A stretch of DNA of 64,000 bases from assembly GCF_910596095.1 (NCBI RefSeq), contig NC_056540.1, positions 32,719,501 to 32,783,500 of the forward strand. Direction: 5' to 3'. Of the stretch, positions 9,611-20,853 are shown in pieces. Under the pieces are notes generated by a model. It worked only from the letters and a program-made list of their open reading frames with translations. It did not search any database and was not told the DNA's origin. The stretch comes from Thunnus maccoyii (Eukaryota > Chordata > Actinopteri > Scombriformes > Scombridae). The number at the start of each line of letters is the position of its first letter. The stretch's first letter is position 1. The position numbers and the translations under genes are program-made.

Positions 9611-10585
9611 GTATGTATATATATGTCTATCCCATTCTACTACATTTACTACATTTTGCCCAAGCATGTTCAACTGAAGTCAGTTAGCTACCTCGCGCTA
9701 GTTAGCAAGATTACTATGTGCCTTCGCGTAGCTAACTATTTCTAAAATAAGCAGCATATTCAACTTGGCAAACTAACATCTAGCTAGTGTTAGCTAAACT
9801 AACTGCGTTAGCTAACCATAGAACAAGTCTGCGCATTGGAACCGTTAAGTGTACCGAACGTTCATGCATGTGCACATGTATGCACTTATGCACGGTCTGT
9901 AGGCGTTTTCATCAGGATGGGAGACAGTTATTTCAGTGCTTAGCACATCTACCAAGCACACCTTTCAACACCATGGACAGCGTCTCAACAGACAAAAAAA
10001 TTGTTTTTTGTCTCTCAAAATCCAGAGAAGTATTTATCAGTGTACACAAGCGCAGGCTGCTGCTAAATGGCCGACTGTGACACATTCACGTTCTCTGACA
10101 GTTTTTTTTTTTTTAAACAAAACAAGGTACAAATCTCTTTGTGATCTATAAGTAACTTTATAGGCTATAACATAAAAATAACTTTAACTTACATCTACAC
10201 AACGCTCAGCCATGATAAGAACATCAAAACATTAAATCAGAATGGCACCCTGTTAAGAATAAAAACAGAGAAAGAGCCTTTAAAGAAAGTTACCTTTAAG
10301 AGCTCTCAGCTCTTCAGGGAGAGTTAGGGTTAGTGTTCTTGTTTGGCTGTTTTACACTGGGTTAGGTAATAATGAGTGGAACAGAACATGATAAACATCT
10401 ATGTAAACAAGTGTAATATTATAATTATTTAATTGTGGTGAAATGTCGATGCATTTGTCTGTTTACATTATTCTTTTAAAGACAAACAAATGAAAAAATC
10501 ACTAGTATTGAAACTAGTCTCAACTCTTCTTGCCAGAGATTAGATTGTTGTCCTTATAAATTATTAGTTCCACTTGTCACATTCT
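9611..10585. other. Unassigned DNA with GTTAGCTA-rich patch
   Basis: Positions 9680-9830 are dense in GCTAGC/GTTAGCTA words, a composition that recurs at 41588-41660. No element ends could be placed. A short GTTAGGGTTAG occurs near 10325. Confidence 0.4.
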
Positions 10586-11046
10586 TACACAACATGGCCA
10601 AAAGTATGTGGACATGCAATTATTCCACCTATACTGTATGTAATTGATGAACATGTGATATCAAAACCATGTTCATTAATCTGCAGCCTCCACTTCTCTG
10701 GTTTCAGACTTTCCACCACATGTTGGAACCTGGCTGCAGGGATTTTGCTCCCATTCAGCCACAAGAGCATCACTGAGGTCCACCACTGATACTGGGTGAT
10801 AGTCGGTGTTCCAGTTCATCCAAAAGGTGTTGGATAGGTTTTGAGATCATGGGTCTGTTCACACCAGTCAAGTTCTTCCACACCAAATTGAAAAAACAAC
10901 AACATTTCTTCATGGAGCTGGCTTTGTGTACTACTGTATGCTGGTCAAGGCCCCTGAGTAAATGGGAACTATGGTGCACAAACCTGGAAAAACCAAAAGT
11001 ACACTGAAGTATGTGAACAGTCCACATACTTTTGGCCATATCTGTT
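10586..11046. mobile_element. Tc1/mariner-like non-autonomous transposon
   Basis: Terminal inverted repeats: ATGGCCAAAAGTATGTGGACA on the left and its near complement TCCACATACTTTTGGCCAT on the right, about 460 bp apart. The inside contains TTGGATAGGTTTTGAGATCA and CAGTCAAGTTCTTCCACACC, typical of the fish family with CAAAAGTATGTGGACA ends. There is no transposase frame. A single decayed end of the same family lies at 53436. Confidence 0.8.
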
Positions 11047-11577
11047 GGAGAACAAAGAGGAAACCTCTCACTTCTCCATCAGTCTGTCTGTTTGTCCATC
11101 TGTCCTCGTCTGCAGGAAAACTCAGACACAGACAGAGCGAGAATATGGAAATGGCCGCCGCTCTGCTCCTTCATTATTCATATTTCAGAGCCGGTGAATA
11201 ATCAGATTACAGCTGATGAACATGCTGAATTATTCAGGAGGCCGTGATTGGGCCTGGGGATGCGATCGGGGAGGGAGGGGGTGGCGATGAGGGGAAGGAA
11301 CCCGGAAGCAGGATCCCCGGGGTGCTGAAGGTCCCCCCCCGCCTCTCCGCCTCCATGCGGCGGCTCCTTCCTCTCTCTCGTCCCTCGCCGGCGTTTTCCG
11401 GTTGGGCGACCGGGTTAATGACCGTATGGCAGAGAGGAGCGGGAGAGGCAGCGGGAGGCCCGATGACGCGCTCTCACTGCGACCTGCTGCGAGGCGGGTT
11501 GAATAATTGGAGGGAGGTGTTGAATCGATCCCTTCGCTGCGTTGTGCAGTGATTGGCAGCGAGTTATCTAACCGACA

Positions 11578-11578
<1 letters not shown>
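11047..11578. other. GC-rich, CpG-containing unique DNA
   Basis: Contrasts with its AT-rich surroundings: many CpG, GC clearly above 55% between 11230 and 11500. The left part (11150-11250) has several ATTA/TAAT cores in otherwise non-repetitive sequence (TTATTCATATTTCAGAGCC, TGAATAATC, GAATTATTC). It could be a CpG island or a conserved regulatory element. The 127- and 102-codon open frames here are side effects of high GC; neither shows a domain. Confidence 0.4.

Positions 11579-11615
<37 letters not shown>
11579..11615. repeat. (CA)n microsatellite
   Basis: About 18 uninterrupted CA units bordering the GC-rich block. Confidence 0.95.
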
Positions 11616-11617
<2 letters not shown>

Positions 11618-11898
11618 CAGAAGAAGATCCAGCAAAATTCTTTTTAATCATCTGCCATGTACATTTTTTCACTGAAAAATGTTATTTTATTTTTTTCACT
11701 AACACACTTATTATAGTTTTAAAGTCTGATATGAGGAAATTTGACTTGTTACAGTTTAGTTGTTGGCATGAAACTACACATTTCGCCTTTAATTGACAGA
11801 CAGCAGAAATAGTTGACCAGAAATGGTTTTTATGGTACGCGTCTTCGCCACTTGGCTGCTGGACATCCCTGAAAATACACTTTTTTTATAGTAGCCAC

Positions 11899-12368
11899 TA
11901 GGGGTGTGCCCAAATACAAATACATTATTCGGCAAAGCACAAATAGTGGGTTTTATATGAATATTTCTTTCATACAAATATTTTAAAAAGTGTTTGTTGG
12001 GGGTGTTCACCAGAGATAAAGCTGACGCAAGCAAAGTGCTCTTAAAGACTCTCCATAACCTGTTGTTCCCCTTCTCCTTTCCACAAAGTTAGGTTGTAAA
12101 AAATAGGCAATAAATGAAAAGTGCAAAGCAATAATTGCCTTTGAAGTTGCTTCCTACACGTTACATGGTGTACTGTCTGTGTGTTATGGGTGTATAAATA
12201 GATAGGTCTGGCTGCAATGAGGCGATGAGTAAAGTTTTAGCTCAGTAATCATAATAATTTTTAAGCCTCTTTCCACTTTTATTCGAATACAAATACAAAT
12301 ACAAATAATTTTGCTGCCTCAACAAATACAGATACAAATACAAATACTGGGATCTCTACACTTCCCTA
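11899..12368 (+). mobile_element. hAT-type element family E, copy 1
   Basis: 470 bp beginning TAGGGGTGTGCCC and ending ACACTTCCCTA. Flanked by GTAGCCAC on the left and GTAACCAC on the right, a 7/8 match that fits the 8-bp target duplication of hAT transposons. A second copy at 17332 shares both ends (…CAAAGCACAAATAGTG…, …TTGCTGCCTCAACAAATAC…). It has no coding capacity and is rich in the direct repeat ACAAATACAAATA. Confidence 0.8.
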
Positions 12369-12794
12369 GTAACCACAACCACTGACCAGACTCTCTCTCT
12401 CTACAGTGTAAGAAGTCAGTCTTCAAGTTCTAAGAGAATCTAAAATCAATATTTTTCATAATAATAATAAAGTATGAAATGTCAGTGTGTAATGTGTTGT
12501 GTTTTCGCTGAGAGCGTCAATCATAGTGTCACTTCAGAAAAAGCTCTAAAAAGCCACTTCACACTACACAACATGCAACATTTCATCAACATAGCCTTAA
12601 TGGATTTCACCTTTGTCTTTTCAGCCATTTTCATTAAAAAAAAAAGAAAAACCTGATTTAATAATTGTCCAGGCGTAATAAAAGGCAACTTAGAGAAATA
12701 TGGCAACTTCTGACAGTGTCACAGCCACAGTGGCCCAACAACCAAAAGTAGTACATTAGTTTTAATTAAGACAAACCACAAAGCTGTTTTCTGC

Positions 12795-13067
12795 TCAACA
12801 CTGAGAACTTGTTGATGTTGTTACAGACTGTAAACCGTCCTGACACTCTGAGCTGGACGAGCTCGAAGCTTCAGAGACGTTTTCTGCTTCAACCAGTGAA
12901 CCCAGCTGGATGTGATTAAACCTGCCTGACCCCGAGTGACTCCAGAGGGGGGGGGGGGGGGAGGGGAGGGGAGGGTGGAGGTGTAGGGATGAACCTGGGC
13001 CAAGCAGGAGGCAGAGGCCAGCCAACAACACCAGGACACTTACCACACCACCTGCTACCCACACAGA
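12795..13067 (-). CDS. Candidate 3'-terminal exon of a membrane protein
   Basis: Not recognised. On the reverse strand a pyrimidine tract and CTCTCAG|TCTGTG form a plausible splice acceptor, after which 90 codons run in phase 0 to TGA. The peptide starts with a hydrophobic stretch (SVWVAGGVVSVLVLLAGLCL), then a Pro-rich part, then GRFNHIQLGSLVEAENVSEA and six serines. Those serines use mixed AGC and TCN codons, which slippage of a repeat would not produce and which therefore hints at coding selection. Against it: no upstream exon was found, a GTAAGT lies inside, and a 15-base C run in the middle may break the frame. It may be the tail of a single-pass type I protein, or chance. Confidence 0.27.
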   Translation of the reverse strand, partial: SVWVAGGVVSVLVLLAGLCLLLGPGSSLHLHPPLPSPPPPLWSHSGSGRFNHIQLGSLVEAENVSEASSSSSSECQDGLQSVTTSTSSQC

Positions 13068-13301
13068 CTGAGAGAGAGAGAGAACGTCATGGGGGGCTTT
13101 ATATTTCAAACTGGAACTAACACAGACACAACACGACTAAAATGAACAATTATCCTGATTATTAATTAATCTATGCATTTTAAAAATATGTCTTAGTCTT
13201 CAGAATAATGATATGTGAGGGAAAGCTTCACTGTGTATGTCTCTTCTCTCCTCTCATTGTGAAAAACCCAAAAAGTCAGAAAGCAACGTCTTCTAACACA
13301 G

Positions 13302-13464
13302 TTAAAGGACCAGTATGTAGAATTTAGTGGCATCAAGCAGAACAGACTCAGCAGAAATGGAATATAATATTTATAAGTATGTTTTAATTAGTGTATAATC
13401 ACCTGAAAATAAGAATCATTGTGTGTTCGTTACCTTAGAATAAGCTTTTATATCTACGGAGGGA
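13302..13464 (+). mobile_element. Interspersed repeat family C, 5' part
   Basis: Begins at TTAA (TTAAAGGACCAGTATGTAG) and continues AATTTAGTGGCATC … GTGTATAATCACCTGAAAAT. It matches the inverted copy at 37265-37558 until about 13464, where family B sequence replaces it. No frame. The class is unclear; the TTAA at both known ends may be a piggyBac-like target duplication. Confidence 0.7.
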
Positions 13465-13484
13465 ACGGTCTAACAAAAAAGAAA

Positions 13485-13905
13485 GTAGTTGTAGTTGAGT
13501 CTCTTGTATAAACTTGTATTGACAAATAAACTTCCAGCAGTTCCACCAATGAGACATTTCCCCTCTAAACTTCTCACATGGTGTCATTTAAATATCTATT
13601 CGAGACCCAAAGAGGTGAAACTCTTCAATACTCACAAAAAAACCCCTAAAATTAGCAAAAAGTCCAAAAGCTGAAAAGAGATTTGTGCACCAGAAGTTTA
13701 TTTTTTTCTTCTTTCCTCTTCCATCAATCATCTCATGACCCCTCAGATTTATCTTATAATAATTTTATGTATGTAGGAATAACAGGAATAAGTTAAAGGG
13801 AAAGATGAGGAGATCAACAGGGATATTAAAACCACGTAAAGGGGATGTAAGACAACTGACTTGTGACCCTTTGAAGGGGCCCGACCCCTAGGTTGGGAAC
13901 CATTG
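13485..13905 (-). mobile_element. hAT-Charlie-like element family B, copy 1
   Basis: Its end on the right reads GGTTGGGAACCATTG, the complement of the terminal motif CAGTGGTTCCCAACC known from Charlie-type hAT elements. The body (CCCTCTAAACTTCTCACATG, CAATCATCTCATGACCCCTC) matches the copy at 20854 in the opposite orientation. It holds about 100 extra bases near 13760-13860 that the other copy lacks. The left end is eroded, so that limit is approximate. Confidence 0.72.
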
Positions 13906-13964
13906 GAGTAAACTAGATAATTGTATATAAAGTAGTCCAAACTGCTGCTAACACATTGATGCTT

Positions 13965-14182
13965 CAGTATTAATAATGTACTTTATTAAACATATTTAAC
14001 ATGATTTTCTGCAAAGCGAGTACTTTTGTTTCTAATACATTAAGTTAATTTAGCTAATAATTTAATAAGTTAATACTTCCATACTTTTACTTTGAAATGC
14101 AGGACGTTTCCTTGTTATACTTTCAAAGTGTGGTATTGCTACTTTAAATTCACTAATGGATCAGAGTTCTTCTTCCAGCACC
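13965..14182 (-). mobile_element. Repeat family H (AAGTAAAAGTA type), reverse copy
   Basis: Reads ACTTTTACTTTGAAATGCAG … GTGTGGTATTGCTAC … CTTCTTCCAGCACC, the complement of the fish repeat that starts CAGTGGTGGAAGAAGTA. Two forward copies lie at 42440 and 43746. Non-coding. Confidence 0.7.
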
Positions 14183-15044
14183 GCAAGGCTGAGTTTTAGC
14201 TACTTTCCATTTGTTCAAGGAGAATCTGACTGAGCTGAACTGACTTTTTTTGATTCTCAGCGCCACAGAAGCAGTTACTCAAAATATTCAAAAGTGCACC
14301 GTTGCAATAGAAAAGGTTGAGGATAAGTGGGATCTATTCTAGACTCCTCCAGTCGACACTGACAGCTGCAGACTGAAGTGTGTTTCTGATTATAACTCTA
14401 TCAGAGGACCTACAGCGGATAGAAAGAGCGAGAGCTGCCCTAAGATGCTCTCCAAGTTTGTTTCCATCCTGCTGCCTTTTGTTGTTGTGGCGTCTGATCT
14501 GCCTGACTGACTCAGTGGGGAGTGGAATGTGTGTATGTGTGTTATCTGATAATGTGTGGTTAGCTTAGCACTGTTAGCAAACAGAGCCTAGGTATATAAG
14601 ATGTGTGGATGCCCGACATGAATTCACTGTTCTGCAGACTTTGTATGACTGTGAACGTAACTGTCGTCCAGGTTGAAATACTCCGACAACATAATGAGCA
14701 GCGGAGGAGGAGAAGGTGCTGAAATCCTTTTAAAATATTCCTTAAGTTAAAGTATGTTAATGTACTGCTGAACAGTGAAGGCAGAAATAATATCCACATA
14801 AAGCAGATTCTGAATCCTTATGACTGTTTAAAAGACAACAATCTCACAATAAGTTTTACAAACAACAAAACTATCTTATAAGAAAGTGAAACTGAACAAA
14901 AATGGCTGATGACTTCAGTGATGGCTAACGATTCTGATGATGTTGGCTCCTGGATGTCTTCCTCAAGTGAGGTAATATTAAAACATTTTAGGGTGACTGA
15001 TTTATTTAAACTGCAAAAAGTGTTTTTTAGGGTTTTTATGGGGC
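14183..15044. other. Unassigned non-coding DNA
   Basis: No repeat or coding pattern recognised. The longest frames are under 85 codons, with no features. Confidence 0.5.
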
Positions 15045-16200
15045 CACTTGGGGACAAAGTAGTGAACAAAACACTGACATATCATCAGCTTTTAAGTTGA
15101 TATGTTGAACTTGTTAGCAAACAGTTGCTTATTTCCACATCCAGCAGTTACGGAGCAACATTATCGTTCATTTGGAGTCGTGTTTCTGTCCACCTGGTGA
15201 ATGTAAGTCCAATATTCACTCTCTTTTAGCTCTGTTTTTACTCTCTACCAACTCCTGAACGAAATATCTGGCTCTTTAGCTGCTAAATGCTCCACTATGT
15301 TCACCAGCTAGTCTACAGCTAACTGTGTCTGTTTGCCGTTTGGTGCTGAGCAGTGTTATCAGATATAATTAAGAATTATGAAGTTAAGAAATTATTAAAT
15401 TTAATTAATAATGTTAGGCACCACTCAGCAACCGAGACCAATAACCAAACTGTCAAGTAGTCTCATAAACAAGCTAATACCTGAAATATCAGCACCACTA
15501 AGTGAACAGTGAAGGTGACAGTCCGAGTTCTGACTCTCTCAATCAGCCACAATAAAATATGCACAATAATGACAAGATGACTTCTCTTTAAAGCTATAAA
15601 CAGTATTTATTATTCTCCACAAGGATCAGCAAAGTCAACAATTGTTTCAATCAACAAACACTATGCTACCAACTAATACTAAGTAAAAACACACAAAAAC
15701 AGCAGCTGTGTAAAGGTAAAACAGGTAAACAGGTGTATGTATGTGTCACGGCTGTGTTGCCATGACTCCCTGTGATATTGATGCGTCAATCAGAGACAAG
15801 AGCCTGACACCTAGGTGCGAAATTGCAATGCATCAGTGGAAATGGAGTCTGTGAGCAGCATTTTGGTGCTGCTCCTGTGTTTCAGGGTAACAAAGGAAAG
15901 AGGCAGCCTCGTGGCCGGGCCTCAGAGGTTACATGTAGGCTTTTCTTTGTCTGACCTCATGGTTGAGGCCCAACAGCAGGTAGTGTACAGTGGCTTTTTA
16001 GAGCTTATTCTCTGAAAACAGCTGCCTGCTGCGACCCAAAACGACGCTATGAGAGCGCTGAGAGTGAACCAGAATCGTAAAGTTGCAGCCGGACAGATAA
16101 ACAATGAGCTGAAACTCATTATAAAGCTCCGTAAAGCTGAGAGGAGCTGCAGAGTCACTTCTCTGACATTACACACTGACAGACAGTGGGATTATAAAAA
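15045..16200 (+). mobile_element. Interspersed repeat family F, split by an LTR
   Basis: The left part (15045-15353) matches the reverse strand of 61480-61800: CCACATCCAGCAGTTACGG, GGAGTCGTGTTTCTGTCCAC, CACCAGCTAGTCTACAGCT. It stops inside GGTGCTGAGCAG, and the match resumes at 15976 with GCAGGTAGTGTACAG. The gap holds the solo LTR. After 16040 it continues into GAGAGTGAACCAGAATCG and GCTGAGAGGAGCTGCAGAG, which the other copy lacks, so the outer limits are approximate. Non-coding. Confidence 0.7.
15354..15975 (-). mobile_element. Solo LTR of an LTR retrotransposon
   Basis: 622 bp starting TGTTATCAG and ending GGCCCAACA, giving the usual TG…CA ends with a TGTT/AACA inverted repeat, flanked on both sides by GCAG. 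The unoccupied site is seen in the family F copy near 61530, which has one GCAG. On the reverse strand an AATAAA (near 15610) sits mid-element, as expected between U3 and R/U5, which favours - orientation. No internal gag-pol remains, so it is a recombination product. The superfamily (gypsy or ERV-like) is not determined. Confidence 0.75.
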
Positions 16201-17331
16201 AATATGAAGATTTAAGAACTTCTGACAAAGTTTTAGAAATCCTGATGTCACCAGTCCAATTTTTTTAATATTTTGAAATGTAAAACTATGTATCTACAAA
16301 TATATACTGTACATTTGTAAAAATCAGATTTTATTAGTTGATGTAACTATTAAATTGTAATTTTTTGTAATTTTCATTTAACTACATAATGATCTGGTGC
16401 CAGGTTTGTATTTCTGGTTGGCAATATTAAATTCCTCTCATTTTAATTTAATTTATTCAAGTTTTATCTAAAAAATTTAGTTATCAACCTTAAAAATGTG
16501 CATGTTTATATATATTTAATATGTGTGTAATTGTAGAATTTATTTCAATTTCTTTTTATATTATAAACCCTCAAATTTCCAGAAATATTATAAACTGATA
16601 AAGTAATAAAAAAAAACATACAGAGGCCAAATCATGATCTCAAAAGAAACAAAAAAACCCCAAAACCCAAATATGTATTCAGTATGAAATGCAACATGGC
16701 AGCAGCAAAATCACAAGTGATTTATTTACACGCAACATGATTACTCACTCTACAGCTCCACAGACGATGATTCACACAGCCAATCAAACGCCTGGTTTCC
16801 AAATCTGACTGTAACGTTTCCCAGAAACCCACAGGGGAGGAAGTCCTCTGTGTAGCGTGTGTGTACAGGATGAGCTGAGAAACCCACAACAGGAGAACAA
16901 CGCTAACCGAGGCAATTGTATCAGAGCCGATGAGGCGGTCATGCACGTTCACATCAGACCCACGCAGGAAGAACATATGGAGGAAAACACGAAGCGGTGC
17001 AGTTGCATGGACGATCGGCGTCCTGACAGACAGACTCGCTGAAGAAAACATCTGTCCTGACGTGTCGTTCAGCCTCGTATTCAACATCCGACACCGACTC
17101 TGTTTCAGACATGAAAACAAACCTTTTACCTGTGAGGTAAAATCATTCAACGTGTCTCAAGTGCAGTTTCACATGTTTGAGGTGTTTTCACCATCAGAAT
17201 CAGACTTTGTTCACCAAGTAAATTAATCTGTTTTAAAAACATAAGAACAGAATGAAATAATTTATCTGGACGATGCATCAATCTGATCTGAAGTTCAGTT
17301 TTATATCACAGCAGTCACATGTATCGTCCAA
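16201..17331. other. AT-rich DNA and an unexplained 142-codon frame
   Basis: 16200-16720 is very AT-rich. 16722-17150 on the - strand carries the longest uninterrupted frame of this part (142 codons) in sequence with more CpG and GC than its flanks. It has one hydrophobic patch (ASVSVVLLLWVSQLIL) and no recognised motif. No splice or promoter signals stand out, and a chance open frame is as likely as an exon. Confidence 0.35.
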
Positions 17332-17749
17332 TAAGGGTGTGCCCGAATACAAATATGTTATTCGGCAAAGCACAAATAGTGAGTTTTATACAAATATTTG
17401 TTTCATACAAATATTTTTAAAATTATTTGTTTTTGGGAAGAAAAAAACAAAACAAATACCAGCGAGCAGGTCAGTTATAGTTGCTATCTCAGTGTCTCTC
17501 CTCTGCTCCGCTGTTACGTCTATCAGCAGGTCTCAATGAGGGGAGTCACATCCACCTGCTACATGACGCACATTTCTTAATTTGGACATCACTTTAATTT
17601 TCATTTTTAATTTTCTAAAATTATAAGCATAATAAAAACAAAAAACATTATTTTTAAGCCTCTTTCCATTTTTATTCGAGTACAAATACAAATAATTTTG
17701 CTGCCTCAACAAATACAGATACAAATACTGGGCCCTCTGCACATCCCTA
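17332..17749 (+). mobile_element. hAT-type element family E, copy 2
   Basis: 418 bp, beginning TAAGGGTGTGCCCG and ending CACATCCCTA. The flanks TCGTCCAA and ATGTCCAA match at 6 of 8 positions (core GTCCAA), consistent with an old 8-bp duplication. It aligns with copy 1 over both ends but lacks part of the middle. Confidence 0.8.
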
Positions 17750-18004
17750 ATGTCCAATATATGCCATTAATATTAAAACAAGCTCACTACAGATTATAAT
17801 GGATGTTTTGACCAATATTCCAATATTATCAAACATCAGACAACAGCTGATCTGGTAGAAATTCCTCCTGATTGTAGATCAGTAATCTGAGTAATTTGGG
17901 GATTAAATTGGGCTTCATCTTCCATTTAATAGAAATAAATATGAATACATACAGTATACAGGGTATACAATGATATTATTATGATAACTGTTTCTTTAAC
18001 TTTA

Positions 18005-19244
18005 TTTTTTGTTTTTGAGCATATCTTCGACAGCTTCAACAGAAACAGCTCTTCTCAGAGTCTCGAATGATATCTTGATGCGTGGTGACGTAGGAGACTG
18101 TTCGGTGTTGGTGCTGTTGGATCTCAGTGCAGCTTTTGGTACTGTGGACCACCAAATCTTGGTTGAGAGACCTGGACAGTGGATCTCTGGGTCAGCCCTG
18201 CAGTGGTTCTCCTACCTCTCTGATAGGAGTTTTGCAGGTTCTGTTGCTGCAGCTTCACCTCCTCATCTGAAACTCTGTATTGTGGTGTACCCCAAGGTTC
18301 AGTCCTCGGTCCTGTTTTGTTTGCGTTGTATATGCGTCCCCTTAGACATCGCTACACAGATGATATTCAGTCTCATTTAAACCTCAAAACAGCTAAATTG
18401 TCAGTTTTAAATAACTACCTGAATGCTAAAAGAACTGGATGGCAGATAATTTCTTACAGCTAAATGAAGACTAAACATAAACCCTCATCTCTGCCTCTCC
18501 TGGTCTTGTCCTTAAGGTAAAGGATGGTCTCGGGTGTCTTACCTCGTCAGTTAAATCCTCCATAAGAAATGTAGGTGTCACTACGGACCAGACTCTGACT
18601 CTGGACCAACATGTCAAGTGTCTGATTCTCTTGTTTTTTCCAGCTGAGAAACATTGCAAAGCTCAGACCCATTAAAGCAGAGATGGAAATGTTAATTCAT
18701 GCTGTTATATTGTCACGTCTTGACTACTGTAACTCTATTTTCACCTGCATCAGCAAAACACCCCTGGATCATTTAGACGTTGTCCAAAATGCTGCTGCTA
18801 AAGTCTTAACCAGGTCCTCAGAAAGGTCTCATGTGACACCGATTGTGATTGCTCTTCATCAAATTCAAAGTCCTTGTGATCACCTATAGAGCTCTGCATG
18901 GTCAGTCTCCCACCTACATTGGAGATCTACTGCACTACCAGCAGGTCTCTAAGGTCCTCTGATCAGGGTTTGATGGTTGTCACTAGAACAAGGCTTTTGA
19001 GGTTGTGGCTCCTAAATGTTGGAACTTTTTCTCTTTGCATTTAAGATCTGTTGACACCTTTAAAAAGCAGCTTGTTTAGACTTGCCTTTGTGTTCTTTTT
19101 CTATTTTCTATTTAATTCTGTTTTTATTGTGTTTTATGTCTGTATGTATCTTTATGCTTTATTTCTCCTCCGAAGCATTTTGTGATGTCTCTGCTCTCGA
19201 AAGGTGTTATTAATAAATAAAAATAAAAATAAATATAAATAAAG
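18005..19244 (+). pseudogene. L2-clade LINE, 5'-truncated reverse transcriptase
   Basis: Successive frames give [31 protein letters not shown] (motif A), [10 protein letters not shown] (motif B), RYTDDIQ (the YADD box with A to T), then LSRLDYCNSIFTCISKTPL and VQNAAAKVLTRSSERSHVTP near the C-terminus. The order and wording are those of L2-type LINEs. Frameshifts separate the pieces (e.g. before GVPQGSV), the motif A aspartate in SAAFD is G, and the endonuclease is missing. The A/T-rich tail AATAAATAAAAATAAA closes it at 19244. An inactive fossil. Confidence 0.85.
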
Positions 19245-20853
19245 TTACTTACTTTTATTATTGAGGTAAAAGCAGGTGGTGATACTGCAGCACTTTATAT
19301 TGAGTGTTATATATTAAGTGTTCTTAATACTTTACTATCTTACTTCTGATTGATTGTCAACAGTTGAAGTCTTTTATGAGAATATTAACTGTAACTAAAA
19401 ATACAGACATGCAGAGGAGGTGGAGGTATTTTTTCAGCCCTGAATAGTGTCTGCAGGTTTTCTTTTCACTTGAACCCTGCGGCAAAAAAGTCAGCAAATA
19501 ACTTGGTGAATCCTTCCCTACTGCTGAGTTTACAGACAGATTAAAGATCTGTTTAATGCTGTTAAATGTAAATAGTATGCAAAGAGTGCAAGTGTTCAAA
19601 GTGTGTACAAGTGTGTACAAATGTACACTGTAATGGAACAATATGAGTCTCTGCAATAAATACATTAAAGGGACTTTAAATTTTGTTTTCATGCACACTG
19701 CAAGAAATAACTCGGCCTGTTATTGAGTCCTAAAGTCCTGTAATGAGAGTAAATGACTCAGTATTGGAAAACAGCAGTTGAAATATAATTATGTTAAGTA
19801 ATGGATTTTAAAGATTGTTTTTCTGTTGAGTGTTTATCTCTGTTGTTAATCTTGGGGCTGTTTGTTAAAATCCTCTTTTTTCAAGACATGTGTCTGGAAC
19901 TTTGTATTCACTCAAATACTGAGCTGCTGCGACATCATTAACAGTCACAGAAGCATGAAATCTGGCAGAAAACAGGCTGAAACAAAGCTGAAGGTGAGTA
20001 AATATGATCCAGAGGCTTGTTGCCCTTTATTTCCAAAATATCACTCTGAATGTCCCCAAAAACACTAAAAAAAATATTTAAAAGTGTTTTATAATGACTA
20101 ATAATATATTTTTTTAATGATTGCTTTGAGAAATCTTTCCATGTTCATGTGTTTGAGATGACCTTTTCACTGTGGCCTCTGCTGAACTTTACATTTTACT
20201 AAGTTTTGTTCATTATTGAGTTCTTTTCTCAAAACCACTGCAATGACTTATGGAGATTCTGCTTTTTTTCCAAGAATTTTGTAGAAATTACTGTTGATAT
20301 CTTTATAGGAGTTGATCATTTTTTTGAATGTGGGGTGGGGGGTTATGAGCTGCCAGTAATGCCAGTAAATAATCGGCACCCGGATGTTTTGCTAGCCTGC
20401 AAAACAATCACACGAGTCAGCTGTTAGCATGAGTTTTTAGCTGTAATTTGATGGTAAATAAGCAGCAGTGTATGTGTGTCTGACTGTGGATGGTGGAGCT
20501 GTTGATTGGATTTGTGAAGTTTGATGTTGCAGCGGTGGTTGAAAGCAGTTAGCTCTGCTTGTTAGCCTCTGAACTGAAGCAGCAGCAGCATGCAGGCAGA
20601 GTGAGCAGCCGCCAGAGTGTAGCTGTGCTGTAAGTAAACAGTCTGAACTCAGCTGAGTTTTCTCTGACAGAGCTGAAAGTCTTTTATGCCGTTTGTGGTC
20701 TCAGTGTTAATGACCAGCGTTGCCAGTGTGATTTCAGAAAACACGTTCTGCTGTCTGTGCTGGCTGCAACACGAGCTGCAGTCAAGTACAACTTTGAAGA
20801 CACACTGTCACAAATACGACTCACTACTTTATATACAGTTAGCTAGTTTAGTC
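19245..20853. other. Unassigned non-coding DNA
   Basis: Nothing recognised. Open frames of up to 113 codons on the - strand (19357-19698) have no features and AT-rich composition. Confidence 0.5.

Noticed and set aside
11230-11613. 127-codon - strand frame rich in Arg, Ser and Pro
   Set aside because: Starts in a CA microsatellite and follows high GC content, which suppresses stop codons; the opposite strand is open too.
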